Below, piece after piece: positions 32,780-40,900 of a stretch of 64,000 nucleotides of DNA. Source of the stretch: 40CM-2-70-7 sp035505915. Lineage in GTDB: Bacteria; Gemmatimonadota; Gemmatimonadetes; Gemmatimonadales; GWC2-71-9. Each line of letters starts with the position of its first letter. Within the stretch, counting starts at the first letter, position 1. The translations under genes were made by a program, and so were the position numbers. The stretch is from the NCBI GenBank assembly GCA_035505915.1, contig DATJQI010000043.1:29077-93076 (forward strand), given 5' to 3'. The notes under the pieces are model-generated. The model did no database searches. It saw only the letters and a program-made list of their open reading frames with translations, and was not told the origin of the DNA.

Positions 32780-34801
32780 ATGCTCGACGCGCTCAAGTCC
32801 CGTCCAGTCAACAAGCTGCCGGACCATGTGCGGCTCCAGGGGCGGGTGCTGTTTCTGGCCGAGGATGCGGACCTGGTGCGGCGCCAGCTCGAGGGAGAAG
32901 ACCTCGCCTGGACCCCGGCCATTCCGCTGCGCGACAACATCTCGACCGACGAAATCACTCCCGCCTATATCTGCTACTACTACGACGAGACGCTCGGGGA
33001 ATTCCCGTATCTCGGCTTGAAGTGCGGCGATCGGTTTCCGATCACCCGCGGATCCGTGAAGCGGGGCGGGTTCGTGGCGTCGGTGTCGGGCAAGCGGCGG
33101 GGCAAGGGCTCCTCGCGCGAGCAGTCGCCCTACGCCGAGATGTGCGCGGGCATCCGGCTCGTGATCGCCGAGAACATCGAGCGGATCTACCGGGAGAACT
33201 GCCAGAACCTGGGCGTCCTCACCACCACGGACTTCTCGATCATCGAGCGGGTGCGGCGCGGCGAGGACATCCCGTTGGCGGCCTTCACGGAAGGCGAAGG
33301 CGAGATCACGCGCGGCATCATCGAATACGGCGGGCTTTTCAACTACAACGTCGCCCGGCTGCAGGGCAAAGTCGTGCTCAGCCCCCCGGCCACAGCGCGG
33401 CGTCCCATGACGCTGGGCGAGAAAGTCCTCGCCCGGCACTGGGTGGTCGATCCTTCCAAGGGCAAGGTCGGCGTGCCGGCGGTGAAGCCCGGAGACGAAG
33501 GCTTCGTCGTCACCGACATCCGGTTCAGCCACGAGTACGTCACGCCGATGGCCGCCATCTTTTTCGAGCAGCTGGTGGGGCGGGACGAAAAGGTCCTCGA
33601 TCCCGCGTCGGTCCTGCTCTTCCGCGACCACCTGACCTTCCTGGGCGAGGCGATGACGCCGGAGCGCATCAAGGAAGGACTCCTGGACGTCGCCAACCAG
33701 CTGGAGAAGAAGCAGCGGGAGTTCGCGCAGAAGCAGGGCATCCGGCTCTACGGCGAGCTGCGCCTGGGCCATCACGGCTCCGAGGCGATCTGCCATTCCA
33801 AGATTCTCGAGTCCCACGCCCTGCCGGGGCAGGTCATCATCGGCAGCGATTCACACACGCCCCACGCGGGCGCGGTGGGCTGCGTGGCGTTCGGCGTCGG
33901 CACCACCGCGATCTTCAATTCCTGGATCACGAAGGACGTCCGGCTCACCGTGCCCGAGACGGTGAAGGTCGTGGTGCGCGGCGCCAAGCCGGTGAACGTC
34001 ACCGCCAAGGACTACATGCTCGAGATCCTGCGCCATCCCTACATCAAGAGCGGGCAGGCGATCGGGAAGCTGGTGGAATACTGCGGCGAGGCCGTGGAAG
34101 CGCTGTCCGTGGACGAGCGGGCCACCATGACCAACATGACCGCCGAGGTGGGCGGATTCACCGGGTACGTGGCGCCCGACGAGAAGACCGTCGCCTACCT
34201 GATGGACTACCGGAAGCTGTCGCGCGAGGACGCCCGGAAGGCCTGCGCCGATCTGGCGTCCGATCCGGGCGCCGAGTATTGCGAAGTCATCGAGATCGAC
34301 GCCTCCCGGCTGAAGCCGATGGTGGCGCTCCCCGGCGACCCGGGCAACGGCGCGTACATCGACGAGCTGGGCGCCCCCGTGAAGGTGGAGATCGCCTACG
34401 CCGGATCGTGCACGGCGGGCAAGAAGGAAGACATGGACATGTACGCCCGGGTCCTGAAAGAAGCGGTGGACCGGGGCCAGCACGTCGCCCCCGGCGTGAA
34501 GTTCTTCATCCAGTCGGGATCACAGGATGTGAAGCGGTACTGCGAGGAGAACGGCTACCTCGACATCTTCCGGCAGGTGGGCGCCACCTTCCTCGAGCCG
34601 TCCTGCGGCGCCTGCATCAACGCCGGTCCCGGGGTGTCGCGGACCAAGGACGAAGTCACCATCAGCGCCATCAACCGGAACTTCCCCGGGCGCTCGGGCC
34701 CGGGCCAGCTCTATCTCGCCAACCCCTATACGGTGGCCGCCTCGGCCATCGCGGGCTTCATCACGGAGTGGGAGCCGGCGGGGAAGACAAGGACCCGGTA
34801 A
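32780..34801 (+). CDS. Aconitate hydratase-family enzyme with the swivel domain first
   Basis: 673 residues. The N-terminal third (about 45-200) is the swivel, LeuD-like domain, with DNISTDEITPA and the substrate loop GKGSSREQSP (108-117). The large [4Fe-4S] domain follows, with GSDSHTPHAGAVG (about 355) and cluster ligands C544 (AGSCTAGK), C609 and C612 (CGACI). In AcnA the swivel is C-terminal; here the order resembles AcnB without its HEAT domain. The enzyme should isomerise citrate and isocitrate, or a related substrate. A CATTTTTC box lies just before ATG 32780. The 3' end overlaps by 41 bases the convergent lipoprotein gene. Confidence 0.85.
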   Translation: MLDALKSRPVNKLPDHVRLQGRVLFLAEDADLVRRQLEGEDLAWTPAIPLRDNISTDEITPAYICYYYDETLGEFPYLGLKCGDRFPITRGSVKRGGFVASVSGKRRGKGSSREQSPYAEMCAGIRLVIAENIERIYRENCQNLGVLTTTDFSIIERVRRGEDIPLAAFTEGEGEITRGIIEYGGLFNYNVARLQGKVVLSPPATARRPMTLGEKVLARHWVVDPSKGKVGVPAVKPGDEGFVVTDIRFSHEYVTPMAAIFFEQLVGRDEKVLDPASVLLFRDHLTFLGEAMTPERIKEGLLDVANQLEKKQREFAQKQGIRLYGELRLGHHGSEAICHSKILESHALPGQVIIGSDSHTPHAGAVGCVAFGVGTTAIFNSWITKDVRLTVPETVKVVVRGAKPVNVTAKDYMLEILRHPYIKSGQAIGKLVEYCGEAVEALSVDERATMTNMTAEVGGFTGYVAPDEKTVAYLMDYRKLSREDARKACADLASDPGAEYCEVIEIDASRLKPMVALPGDPGNGAYIDELGAPVKVEIAYAGSCTAGKKEDMDMYARVLKEAVDRGQHVAPGVKFFIQSGSQDVKRYCEENGYLDIFRQVGATFLEPSCGACINAGPGVSRTKDEVTISAINRNFPGRSGPGQLYLANPYTVAASAIAGFITEWEPAGKTRTR

Positions 34802-35489
34802 TCCGGATCTTGATGGCGTCGATTCCGCCCGAGAAGGACCGCCCGTTCGAGACCGACGTCGCCGAATCGGGCACCAGCTTGGCCGTCAGATGGAAATCCC
34901 CGTTCATCGATCCGTGCGACGCCGCGAGGCTCAGTCCCCCGTTCGCGGTCGTCTGCGCCGATCCGTAGCTCGCCGCGGTCACGTGGAAGGCGCCGGCGCG
35001 CGTCAGCCAGGACTGCACCGCGGCGTTCGACGCCTGCGCGATCACGTACCCCTCACCGGAGCCGGCGGAATCGGGGGAGAACGCGGTCGACAGCGAGTCC
35101 GAGATCGGCGGGGTGAGCCCCGCGCCGAGCAGGAAGAACACGCTGTCCACGGTCTGGGTCGCGGCGCGGTAGCCCCGCCAGGCGAGGAGCGCCGAGAACT
35201 GCGCCACGATGGGCGTGTCGGCCTTGGCGGCGGCGATGTCGAGCTGGATGCCGACCAGGCGGGTCGTGTCGCCGTTCGCCTCGATCACGCGCGACGCGCG
35301 GTCGATGAACGGGAAGACGAACACCGAGAGCTCGGAGAAGAACGAATCCGAGGCCAGGGCCGACGAGAGCGCCGTGCGCACCGCCGCCAGCTCGGGTCCG
35401 TTGATGCCGTCGGGGCTCACGCTCGTGGTTCCGCTGGAACACGCCGCGACCCAGGCCGCGAGCACGACTCCCACGCCGACCTTCCGCAT
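34761..35489 (-). CDS. Hypothetical lipoprotein
   Basis: 242 residues from the second ATG at 35489, which has GGAG 6 bases upstream. MRKVGVGVVLAAWVAAC is a lipoprotein signal. The mature part starts with a Ser/Thr-rich linker and is otherwise helical then beta-like (e.g. FSELSVFVFPFIDRASRVI, AASYGSAQTTANGGLSLAASHG). I recognise no domain. It is the last gene of the reverse-strand M14 peptidase - DUF4015 - lipoprotein string and its 3' end overlaps the aconitase gene by 41 bases. Confidence 0.65.
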   Translation of the reverse strand: MRKVGVGVVLAAWVAACSSGTTSVSPDGINGPELAAVRTALSSALASDSFFSELSVFVFPFIDRASRVIEANGDTTRLVGIQLDIAAAKADTPIVAQFSALLAWRGYRAATQTVDSVFFLLGAGLTPPISDSLSTAFSPDSAGSGEGYVIAQASNAAVQSWLTRAGAFHVTAASYGSAQTTANGGLSLAASHGSMNGDFHLTAKLVPDSATSVSNGRSFSGGIDAIKIRITGSLSSPPAPTP

Positions 35490-35518
35490 GCCCGTCTCCA
35501 TTGTGTGTGCGATTGGTC

Positions 35519-36742
35519 CTACTCGCCGGCGCCCGAAACGGTTTCACCCCCGCGGGACGCCGAGACCCGGAACGGCCGGAGCGAGTTCCGCTGGTACACG
35601 CTGCGGGGGTTCCAGAGCACCCAGGAGGTGATGCCCAAGTCTTCCGCGGCCCGGATCTCCTCGCGGATCTCGACGGGCGTATAGCGCGGCTTCCGCCGCC
35701 CCAGCGTGAAGGCCTGGAGGTACGGCCGGATGGTGGCGGCGTTCGCGACGTCCCGCGTGCGCTGGAGAGCGTCGGTCAGCGCGTCGCGGACCACGCGGTA
35801 CGGCTCGCCATTGGGGTGCGCGAACCCGAAGGCCCCGGGATAGTAGTGGCTGGGATACACCATCGGCAGGACCACGTCGGCGGCGCTCGCGAAGTCCTCC
35901 CACACCTGCCCGATCCCCAGGTCGCCTTCCTTGGTCGACGCGGTGAGGCCGAAGATGTCGAAGGTGGCCGGCACTCCCGCGGCCCGGACGCGATCGGCCA
36001 GGAGCTGCACGTGCCGGCGTACCGCCGCCCGCTCGCTCTCCCCCGCGCGGCGCGCCGGGAAGATCGCTTCGGCCAGCCGCTCCCGCGGCTCGTCGGGGAA
36101 CCGCACGTAGTCGAACTGCACCTCGTTGAAGCCCTTCTCCACGGCCTCGCGCGCGAGCTGCGCGGCGTAGACCCACACCGAGTCGTTGTAAGCGTCCACC
36201 CACGCGATGTTGATCCGGTCCCGCCACAGCCCGCCCCGCCGGTCCTGGACCGACCACTGCGGCTTCCGCTCCGCCAGGCGCGGATCCTTGGCGACGACGA
36301 TCCGCGCAATGGCGTAGATGTGATGCGCCCGCAGCGAGTCGAGCCGCGCTTCCACGTTCTTGGTCCGCGCGCACGCGCTGGCGCCGATCTGCACCGCGGT
36401 GGGCACCTGCGAGGGATAGAGCAGGCAGCCGGTGTCGTCCTTCACGTCCACCACCAGCGCGTTGATTTCGGTGGAGTCCGCGAGCCGCGCCAGCGACCAG
36501 AGCTTGGGTGAGCTGAACGCCCAGGCGTTCACGTAGAGCGCCTTCACATTCCGCGCGCTCACGAAGAGCGGCGGCTCCGGGTGCGCGTAACGGAGCGGGG
36601 CAGTATGAAGGAGCACCGGCAGCTGGTCGGGTCGCGCCGACAGCATGACGTGCAGCGAGTCGGTGCCCTGGGCGAAAAGCCGCCCCGGGAAACCCAGGGC
36701 GGCGAGGACCACGACACTCCTGCCGAAGCGACGCAAATTCAT
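35519..36742 (-). CDS. DUF4015 putative glycoside hydrolase
   Basis: 407 residues from ATG 36742; a longer reading to 36781 lacks a signal. MNLRRFGRSVVVLAALGFPGRLFAQ is a signal peptide. The DUF4015 barrel motifs are clear: VKALYVNAWAF, NALVVDVKDDTG, WVDAYNDSVWVYAAQLAREA, GFNEVQFDYVRFP, FDIFGLT, and VVLPMVYPSHYYPG. The family is related to GH13-type alpha-amylase barrels, with the conserved acidic residues in the VDVKDD and QFDYVRFP strands as candidate catalytic groups. The substrate is unknown; the protein is exported. It sits between the M14 peptidase and a lipoprotein. Confidence 0.85.
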   Translation of the reverse strand: MNLRRFGRSVVVLAALGFPGRLFAQGTDSLHVMLSARPDQLPVLLHTAPLRYAHPEPPLFVSARNVKALYVNAWAFSSPKLWSLARLADSTEINALVVDVKDDTGCLLYPSQVPTAVQIGASACARTKNVEARLDSLRAHHIYAIARIVVAKDPRLAERKPQWSVQDRRGGLWRDRINIAWVDAYNDSVWVYAAQLAREAVEKGFNEVQFDYVRFPDEPRERLAEAIFPARRAGESERAAVRRHVQLLADRVRAAGVPATFDIFGLTASTKEGDLGIGQVWEDFASAADVVLPMVYPSHYYPGAFGFAHPNGEPYRVVRDALTDALQRTRDVANAATIRPYLQAFTLGRRKPRYTPVEIREEIRAAEDLGITSWVLWNPRSVYQRNSLRPFRVSASRGGETVSGAGE

Positions 36743-36793
36743 AGGGGTCAGCACGATAGGAATCGGGCCCCCACTAAGCAAGAGCCCACGTCA

Positions 36794-39151
36794 CTACCGG
36801 ACCTGTAAGCTGTTGAACAGCAATGGGTAAGACGCGACGCTCTGCCCCCGGTACTGGGGCCTGAAGCCGAAGAGGATGGCCCGGCCCTGACCGACTTTGA
36901 CCTCCACCAGGGCCGCCCGCCCCGCCACGCGCTCCGGGTGAAGGACCCAACCTGACAGCAGGAGCGCTCCCGGGTCGGTGGGGTAGCGGCCGATCACCCG
37001 GACCTGCGTCGAGTCGAGCACGTCGAACGCCGGCCCGCCTTCGTACCACGCGATGCTCTTGGGCGGCATCCCGCGCGCTTCCGCGGCGGACGTGTCCAGC
37101 TCCATCCGGAAGATCGAGCCCGGCGCGTAGAACTCGTCGTCCGGAACTCCCTCGAGCACGTTGCGCACCGGCAGGAGCAGGGTCTGAATGAGAAAGCGGC
37201 TCGCGTCGTTCAGGGCGACCAGCGTTCCGCCCTCCTGCACGAATTGCCGCAGCGCGTCGACCCCGGCGGTGCCGAGACCGCCGGCGAACGGCGCGGGATA
37301 GCGGCCCGGCAGTCCCTCGAGGAGCGCGTGAGGGGACTGGTCGGGCAGCACGATCACGTCGAACCGCGCTTTCAGCCCCCCCGCCCGCACCGTCGAATCC
37401 ACGATGGAGAGGTACGGCACCTTCCAGGTGTCGAACACCCACCGCGTCCATCCTTCGTCCATGGTCGCGTCGTACGACCGGTACACCGCCACCCGGGGCG
37501 CCACGCCCGGCCCGAACCCCGGGTAGCCGGGCGTCGCGCGCGGCGGCGGAATCGGAGCGGAGAGCTGGAGGCGCCCGGGATCGTCGATCGGATTGGCCGT
37601 CACGCCGAGCAGGAGCGGCAGGGTGTTGGCGGTGACGTCGTACGGACGCTCCGGCGGGCCGCCCGGATATTGGCGCCGGTCCGGATACACCTGGGGCTCG
37701 AGCAGCGTCTTCGCGAAGGCGGCGTACGGCTGGCGCAGAGACACGATGTACGTCCCCGCCGGGTAGCGCGACCCGCCGGCGCCGAAGCCCTGCGTGGCCG
37801 TGCGAATCTCCACGCCGCCGTGGTGGAGGACCGCGAAGAGCGTGGCCAGCGCGATCGAGTCCTGTTGCTTCGGGATCACATACGCGTAGGGCCAGCCGCG
37901 CCAGCCCCGCACGCCGCGCCACCCCACGGACAGGAAGTTGGAGAGCCACTCGCTCCGGTTGGCGGCGGCGTGCTGGAGCATCGCGTACGCCGCGTCGGTC
38001 TGATAGCCGACGATGTCGCGGATGGTCCAGCGCCCGCCGGGCCACGGCTGCGGGAAGTTCCACGACCGCTCTCGGGGATTGAAGCCGCGGGCGCCCGCCG
38101 ACAGCTGGTCGAAGGGGATGTCGACGGGCGACGCCAGGTCCGCGCTCGCCGCCTCACACAGGATCCGCACCGCGCCGTGGTAGTGCGCGAACGCGCGCGA
38201 CGGGGTCCAGGCGTCGTAGAGGGCGTTGATGGCCACGCCGGTGCGGCCGAGCCCGGCGAGGTCCCAGGCCATCGCGCTGCCCAGCGCGTTGTCGCCGTCC
38301 ACCAGGAGCGGGTCCACGTTGGGCTCGATGGGGTCGAGATAGGGCGGCAGGAAGAGCCGCGATCCGTTCGGACCCTGCTGGTGCAGGTCCATCACGATCT
38401 GCGGGTGCCACACGTCGTAGAGCGAGTCGGCCACGATCTGGCTCTCGGCCTGCGTGAAGGCGTACCAGTCGCGATTGAGATCGTGCCCGACGTAGTGGTG
38501 ATAGAGCTCGGGCGGCGACGTCCCCTCGGCCCCGGTGCCCAGCGTGCGGTTGTACCAGTGCGTGACGATCGATACGCCGTCCGGATTGACCGACGGCACC
38601 AGCCAGAGGATCACGTTGTCGAGAATCGCGCGGGTCGCGGCGCTCGTGTCCGTGGCGAGCCGGTAGGCCAGCGCCACCGGGGAGAGAGAGCCTCCCACCT
38701 CGTTCGAGTGCACTCCCGACGTCAGGAGCACCACGGTGCGGCCGTCCCGCAGGGCGTTTTCGGCTTCCCGGTTGTTGGACAGGGTGCGCGGGTCGGCCAG
38801 CCGGGCGTTCAAGTCCCTGAACCGGCCGAGCCGCTTGAGGTTCTGCGGGCTCGAGATCACCACCGCGATGAAGGGAGCGCCCAGCGTGCTCTTCCCGAGC
38901 TCCCGGTAATCCACGCGGTCGCTGGCGTCGGCCAGGGCGCGGAAATACCTGACCAGCGCGGGCCAATCGGGCAGCTTGCGATCGTCGCCGGGATCGAAGC
39001 CCAGGATCGACTTGGGAGTCGGGATCTTCGGCGCGGCGTGCCGCGCGGGAGCCGGCCGCCGGGGGCGCGGGTGCTGCTGCGCCGCCAGGGGAGTGGCGGC
39101 GACCACGGCGACGAGAGCCAACGCCGCTCCGGCGCGGCGGGGGGTGAGCAT
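36794..39151 (-). CDS. Exported M14 zinc carboxypeptidase-like protein
   Basis: 785 residues with a signal peptide (MLTPRRAGAALALVAVVAATPLAAQ). The M14 zinc ligands are visible: H148 and E151 in GVHSNEVGG, and H257 in VMDLHQQG; VNPDG (188-192) and HDLNRDW (with R227) are the substrate-binding loop of the family. The C-terminal half (about 400-785) is a long accessory region with a glutamine amidotransferase-like GATase1 fold suggested by VIVLPDQSPHALLEG and GGTLVALNDASRF. It probably trims C-terminal residues from peptides or peptidoglycan fragments in the periplasm. It lies in the reverse-strand envelope block. Confidence 0.85.
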   Translation of the reverse strand: MLTPRRAGAALALVAVVAATPLAAQQHPRPRRPAPARHAAPKIPTPKSILGFDPGDDRKLPDWPALVRYFRALADASDRVDYRELGKSTLGAPFIAVVISSPQNLKRLGRFRDLNARLADPRTLSNNREAENALRDGRTVVLLTSGVHSNEVGGSLSPVALAYRLATDTSAATRAILDNVILWLVPSVNPDGVSIVTHWYNRTLGTGAEGTSPPELYHHYVGHDLNRDWYAFTQAESQIVADSLYDVWHPQIVMDLHQQGPNGSRLFLPPYLDPIEPNVDPLLVDGDNALGSAMAWDLAGLGRTGVAINALYDAWTPSRAFAHYHGAVRILCEAASADLASPVDIPFDQLSAGARGFNPRERSWNFPQPWPGGRWTIRDIVGYQTDAAYAMLQHAAANRSEWLSNFLSVGWRGVRGWRGWPYAYVIPKQQDSIALATLFAVLHHGGVEIRTATQGFGAGGSRYPAGTYIVSLRQPYAAFAKTLLEPQVYPDRRQYPGGPPERPYDVTANTLPLLLGVTANPIDDPGRLQLSAPIPPPRATPGYPGFGPGVAPRVAVYRSYDATMDEGWTRWVFDTWKVPYLSIVDSTVRAGGLKARFDVIVLPDQSPHALLEGLPGRYPAPFAGGLGTAGVDALRQFVQEGGTLVALNDASRFLIQTLLLPVRNVLEGVPDDEFYAPGSIFRMELDTSAAEARGMPPKSIAWYEGGPAFDVLDSTQVRVIGRYPTDPGALLLSGWVLHPERVAGRAALVEVKVGQGRAILFGFRPQYRGQSVASYPLLFNSLQVR

Positions 39152-39182
39152 CGGAGATCCGGGTTCGAGTGCTGGGAGGCGG

Positions 39183-39225
39183 AAAAGTACCGGGGCGGGG
39201 CACCGAATGCGACCGGTGCCCCGCC
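39183..39225 (-). terminator. Rho-independent terminator after the OmpA-like gene
   Basis: The 12-base stem GGCGGGGCACCG / CGGTGCCCCGCC (39194-39205 and 39214-39225) is followed, reading the minus strand, by a T-run (complement of AAAA at 39183-39186). It lies just after the OmpA-like stop at 39233. Confidence 0.8.
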
Positions 39226-39232
39226 GCCGGAA

Positions 39233-40855
39233 TCAGGGAAGCTTGTGGAGCTCCACGCGGCGGTTCTGCGCCCGTCCCGCCGGCGTCGTGTTCGGGGCGA
39301 CCGGGCTCGCGGGCCCGAAGCCGCGCGCCACCATCCGCGCCGGCGCCACGCCCTTTCGAGCCAGGTAGGCGCGCACCGCCAGCGCGCGGGCCTGGGAGAG
39401 CCGCGTGTTCACGAGCCGCGAGCCGACGTTGTCGGTGTAGCCCGCGATCTCGATGCGGAGGTCCGGATTGGCGACGAGCACCTCCGCCACCTGGTCGAGC
39501 GTGGCGTAGGACTGCGGCGTCAGCACCGACCGGCCGGTCTGGAAGTTCACGCCCTTCAGGACGTAGGTCGGCCGCGGCGGTGCCGCCGCGCCGGGCGCGG
39601 CGGGCGGCGTGACAAAGAGGATGGGGCACCCCTTCGCGTCCACGGGTGTGCCGCGCGGGGTGTTGGGGCACTTGTCGAGCGCGTCGGGAACGCCGTCCCC
39701 GTCCGAGTCGAGCGCCGCGGCCGGGAGCGGGCACCCGGTGGCGTCCACTTTGACTCCCGGCGGGGTGTTGGGACACTTGTCGATGCCGTCGGGCACGCCG
39801 TCGTGGTCCGAATCGATGGGACAGCCCACCGCGTCCACCACCGCGCCCGCGGGTGTGTTCGGACACTTGTCGATGCCGTCGGGCACGCCGTCGTGATCCG
39901 AGTCGATGGGGCAGCCCACGGCATCCACCAGCGCGCCGCGCGGCGTGTTGGGACACTTGTCGATCCCGTCCAGGACGCCGTCACCGTCGGAGTCGTGGGG
40001 ACAGCCCACCGAGTCCACCGTCGCGCCCACGGGCGTGTTGGGGCACTTGTCGATGCCGTCGGGCACGCCGTCGTGGTCCGAGTCGACGGGGCAGCCCACC
40101 GCGTCCACCACCGCGCCCCGGGGCGTATTGGGGCACTTGTCGATCCCGTCGTACACGCCGTCGCCGTCCGAATCCGTGGGGCAGCCGTGGATGTCCACCG
40201 TCGCGCCCAGCGGCGTGTTGGGACACTTGTCGTACTTGTCGGCGACGCCGTCGCCGTCGGAGTCCTTGAGCTTCACCGGCGCGCCGGTCTGGAACACCGT
40301 GAGCCCCAGGGACGCGACGAAGTGCGCCGCCCAGCTCGGGCCGAAGCCCGCGTTGGTCTTGGGGACGAAGTATTCCCGTCCCTCCGCGCGGATCGCCACG
40401 TGCGAACCCAGGAAGATCCGGGTCCCGAGTCCGCCGTGCGGGCCGCCGTCGGTGAAGTGATAGGGATTGCTGCCGCCGAAATCCTGGCGCGAGTATCCGG
40501 CCAGGCCGTAGAAGTTCAGCCGGCTGCCCGCGGGCAGGTTGACGAGCAGGGAGCCGCCGCCGAACAGCGGCGACACCTGCGAGGGATAGCCCGCGGGGGT
40601 CTGGGGTGCCTCGAAGAGGGCGTCGAGCTCGAGCTCGAAGGTCGGCGTGATCAGATACCCGATGCGCGCGCCCCCGCCGATCGTGTTCTTGAGCAGGAAG
40701 GCGTTGTCGAAGCGGGTGTAGGCGCCGTAGAAGCCGGCTTCGAAGCGGATCGGTGTTTCGGTGGGCTGGGGCTTGGGAACGGGTGTCTGCGCCCGGCCCG
40801 GCGTCGCCGCCAGGATCGCCAGGATACCCGCCACGGCTTGCGCTTGCCTGCTCAT
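39233..40855 (-). CDS. OmpA-family outer-membrane protein with seven TSP3 repeats
   Basis: 540 residues with signal peptide MSRQAQAVAGILAILAATPGRA and a strong GGAGG ribosome site. An N-terminal 8-strand-like barrel (about 35-195) is followed by seven thrombospondin type-3 repeats of the form DSDGDGVPDGIDKCPNTPxG with VDxxGCP, each about 30 residues and calcium-binding. The C-terminal OmpA domain (about 440-540; IEIAGYTDNVGSRLVNTRLSQARA) binds peptidoglycan. It links outer membrane to cell wall. The repeats are almost identical at the DNA level. A terminator follows the gene. Confidence 0.92.
   Translation of the reverse strand: MSRQAQAVAGILAILAATPGRAQTPVPKPQPTETPIRFEAGFYGAYTRFDNAFLLKNTIGGGARIGYLITPTFELELDALFEAPQTPAGYPSQVSPLFGGGSLLVNLPAGSRLNFYGLAGYSRQDFGGSNPYHFTDGGPHGGLGTRIFLGSHVAIRAEGREYFVPKTNAGFGPSWAAHFVASLGLTVFQTGAPVKLKDSDGDGVADKYDKCPNTPLGATVDIHGCPTDSDGDGVYDGIDKCPNTPRGAVVDAVGCPVDSDHDGVPDGIDKCPNTPVGATVDSVGCPHDSDGDGVLDGIDKCPNTPRGALVDAVGCPIDSDHDGVPDGIDKCPNTPAGAVVDAVGCPIDSDHDGVPDGIDKCPNTPPGVKVDATGCPLPAAALDSDGDGVPDALDKCPNTPRGTPVDAKGCPILFVTPPAAPGAAAPPRPTYVLKGVNFQTGRSVLTPQSYATLDQVAEVLVANPDLRIEIAGYTDNVGSRLVNTRLSQARALAVRAYLARKGVAPARMVARGFGPASPVAPNTTPAGRAQNRRVELHKLP
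39628..40268 (-). repeat. Seven tandem 90-bp repeats encoding TSP3 units
   Basis: The central part of the OmpA-like gene is made of seven units of about 90 bases that share CGGGGTGTTGGGACACTTGT-type segments (plus-strand view) and encode the calcium-binding TSP3 motif. High identity between copies makes expansion or contraction by recombination likely. Confidence 0.85.
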
Positions 40856-40900
40856 CGCCCCTCCGGGCCTAGACCGGCGCTCCTACGGTAATAAGCGGCG

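Noticed and set aside
37244..40891. Plus-strand open frame of 1215 codons
   Set aside because: It is the shadow of the M14 peptidase and OmpA/TSP3 genes; its repetitive RVGTLVDAVGHAV units mirror the TSP3 DNA repeats.
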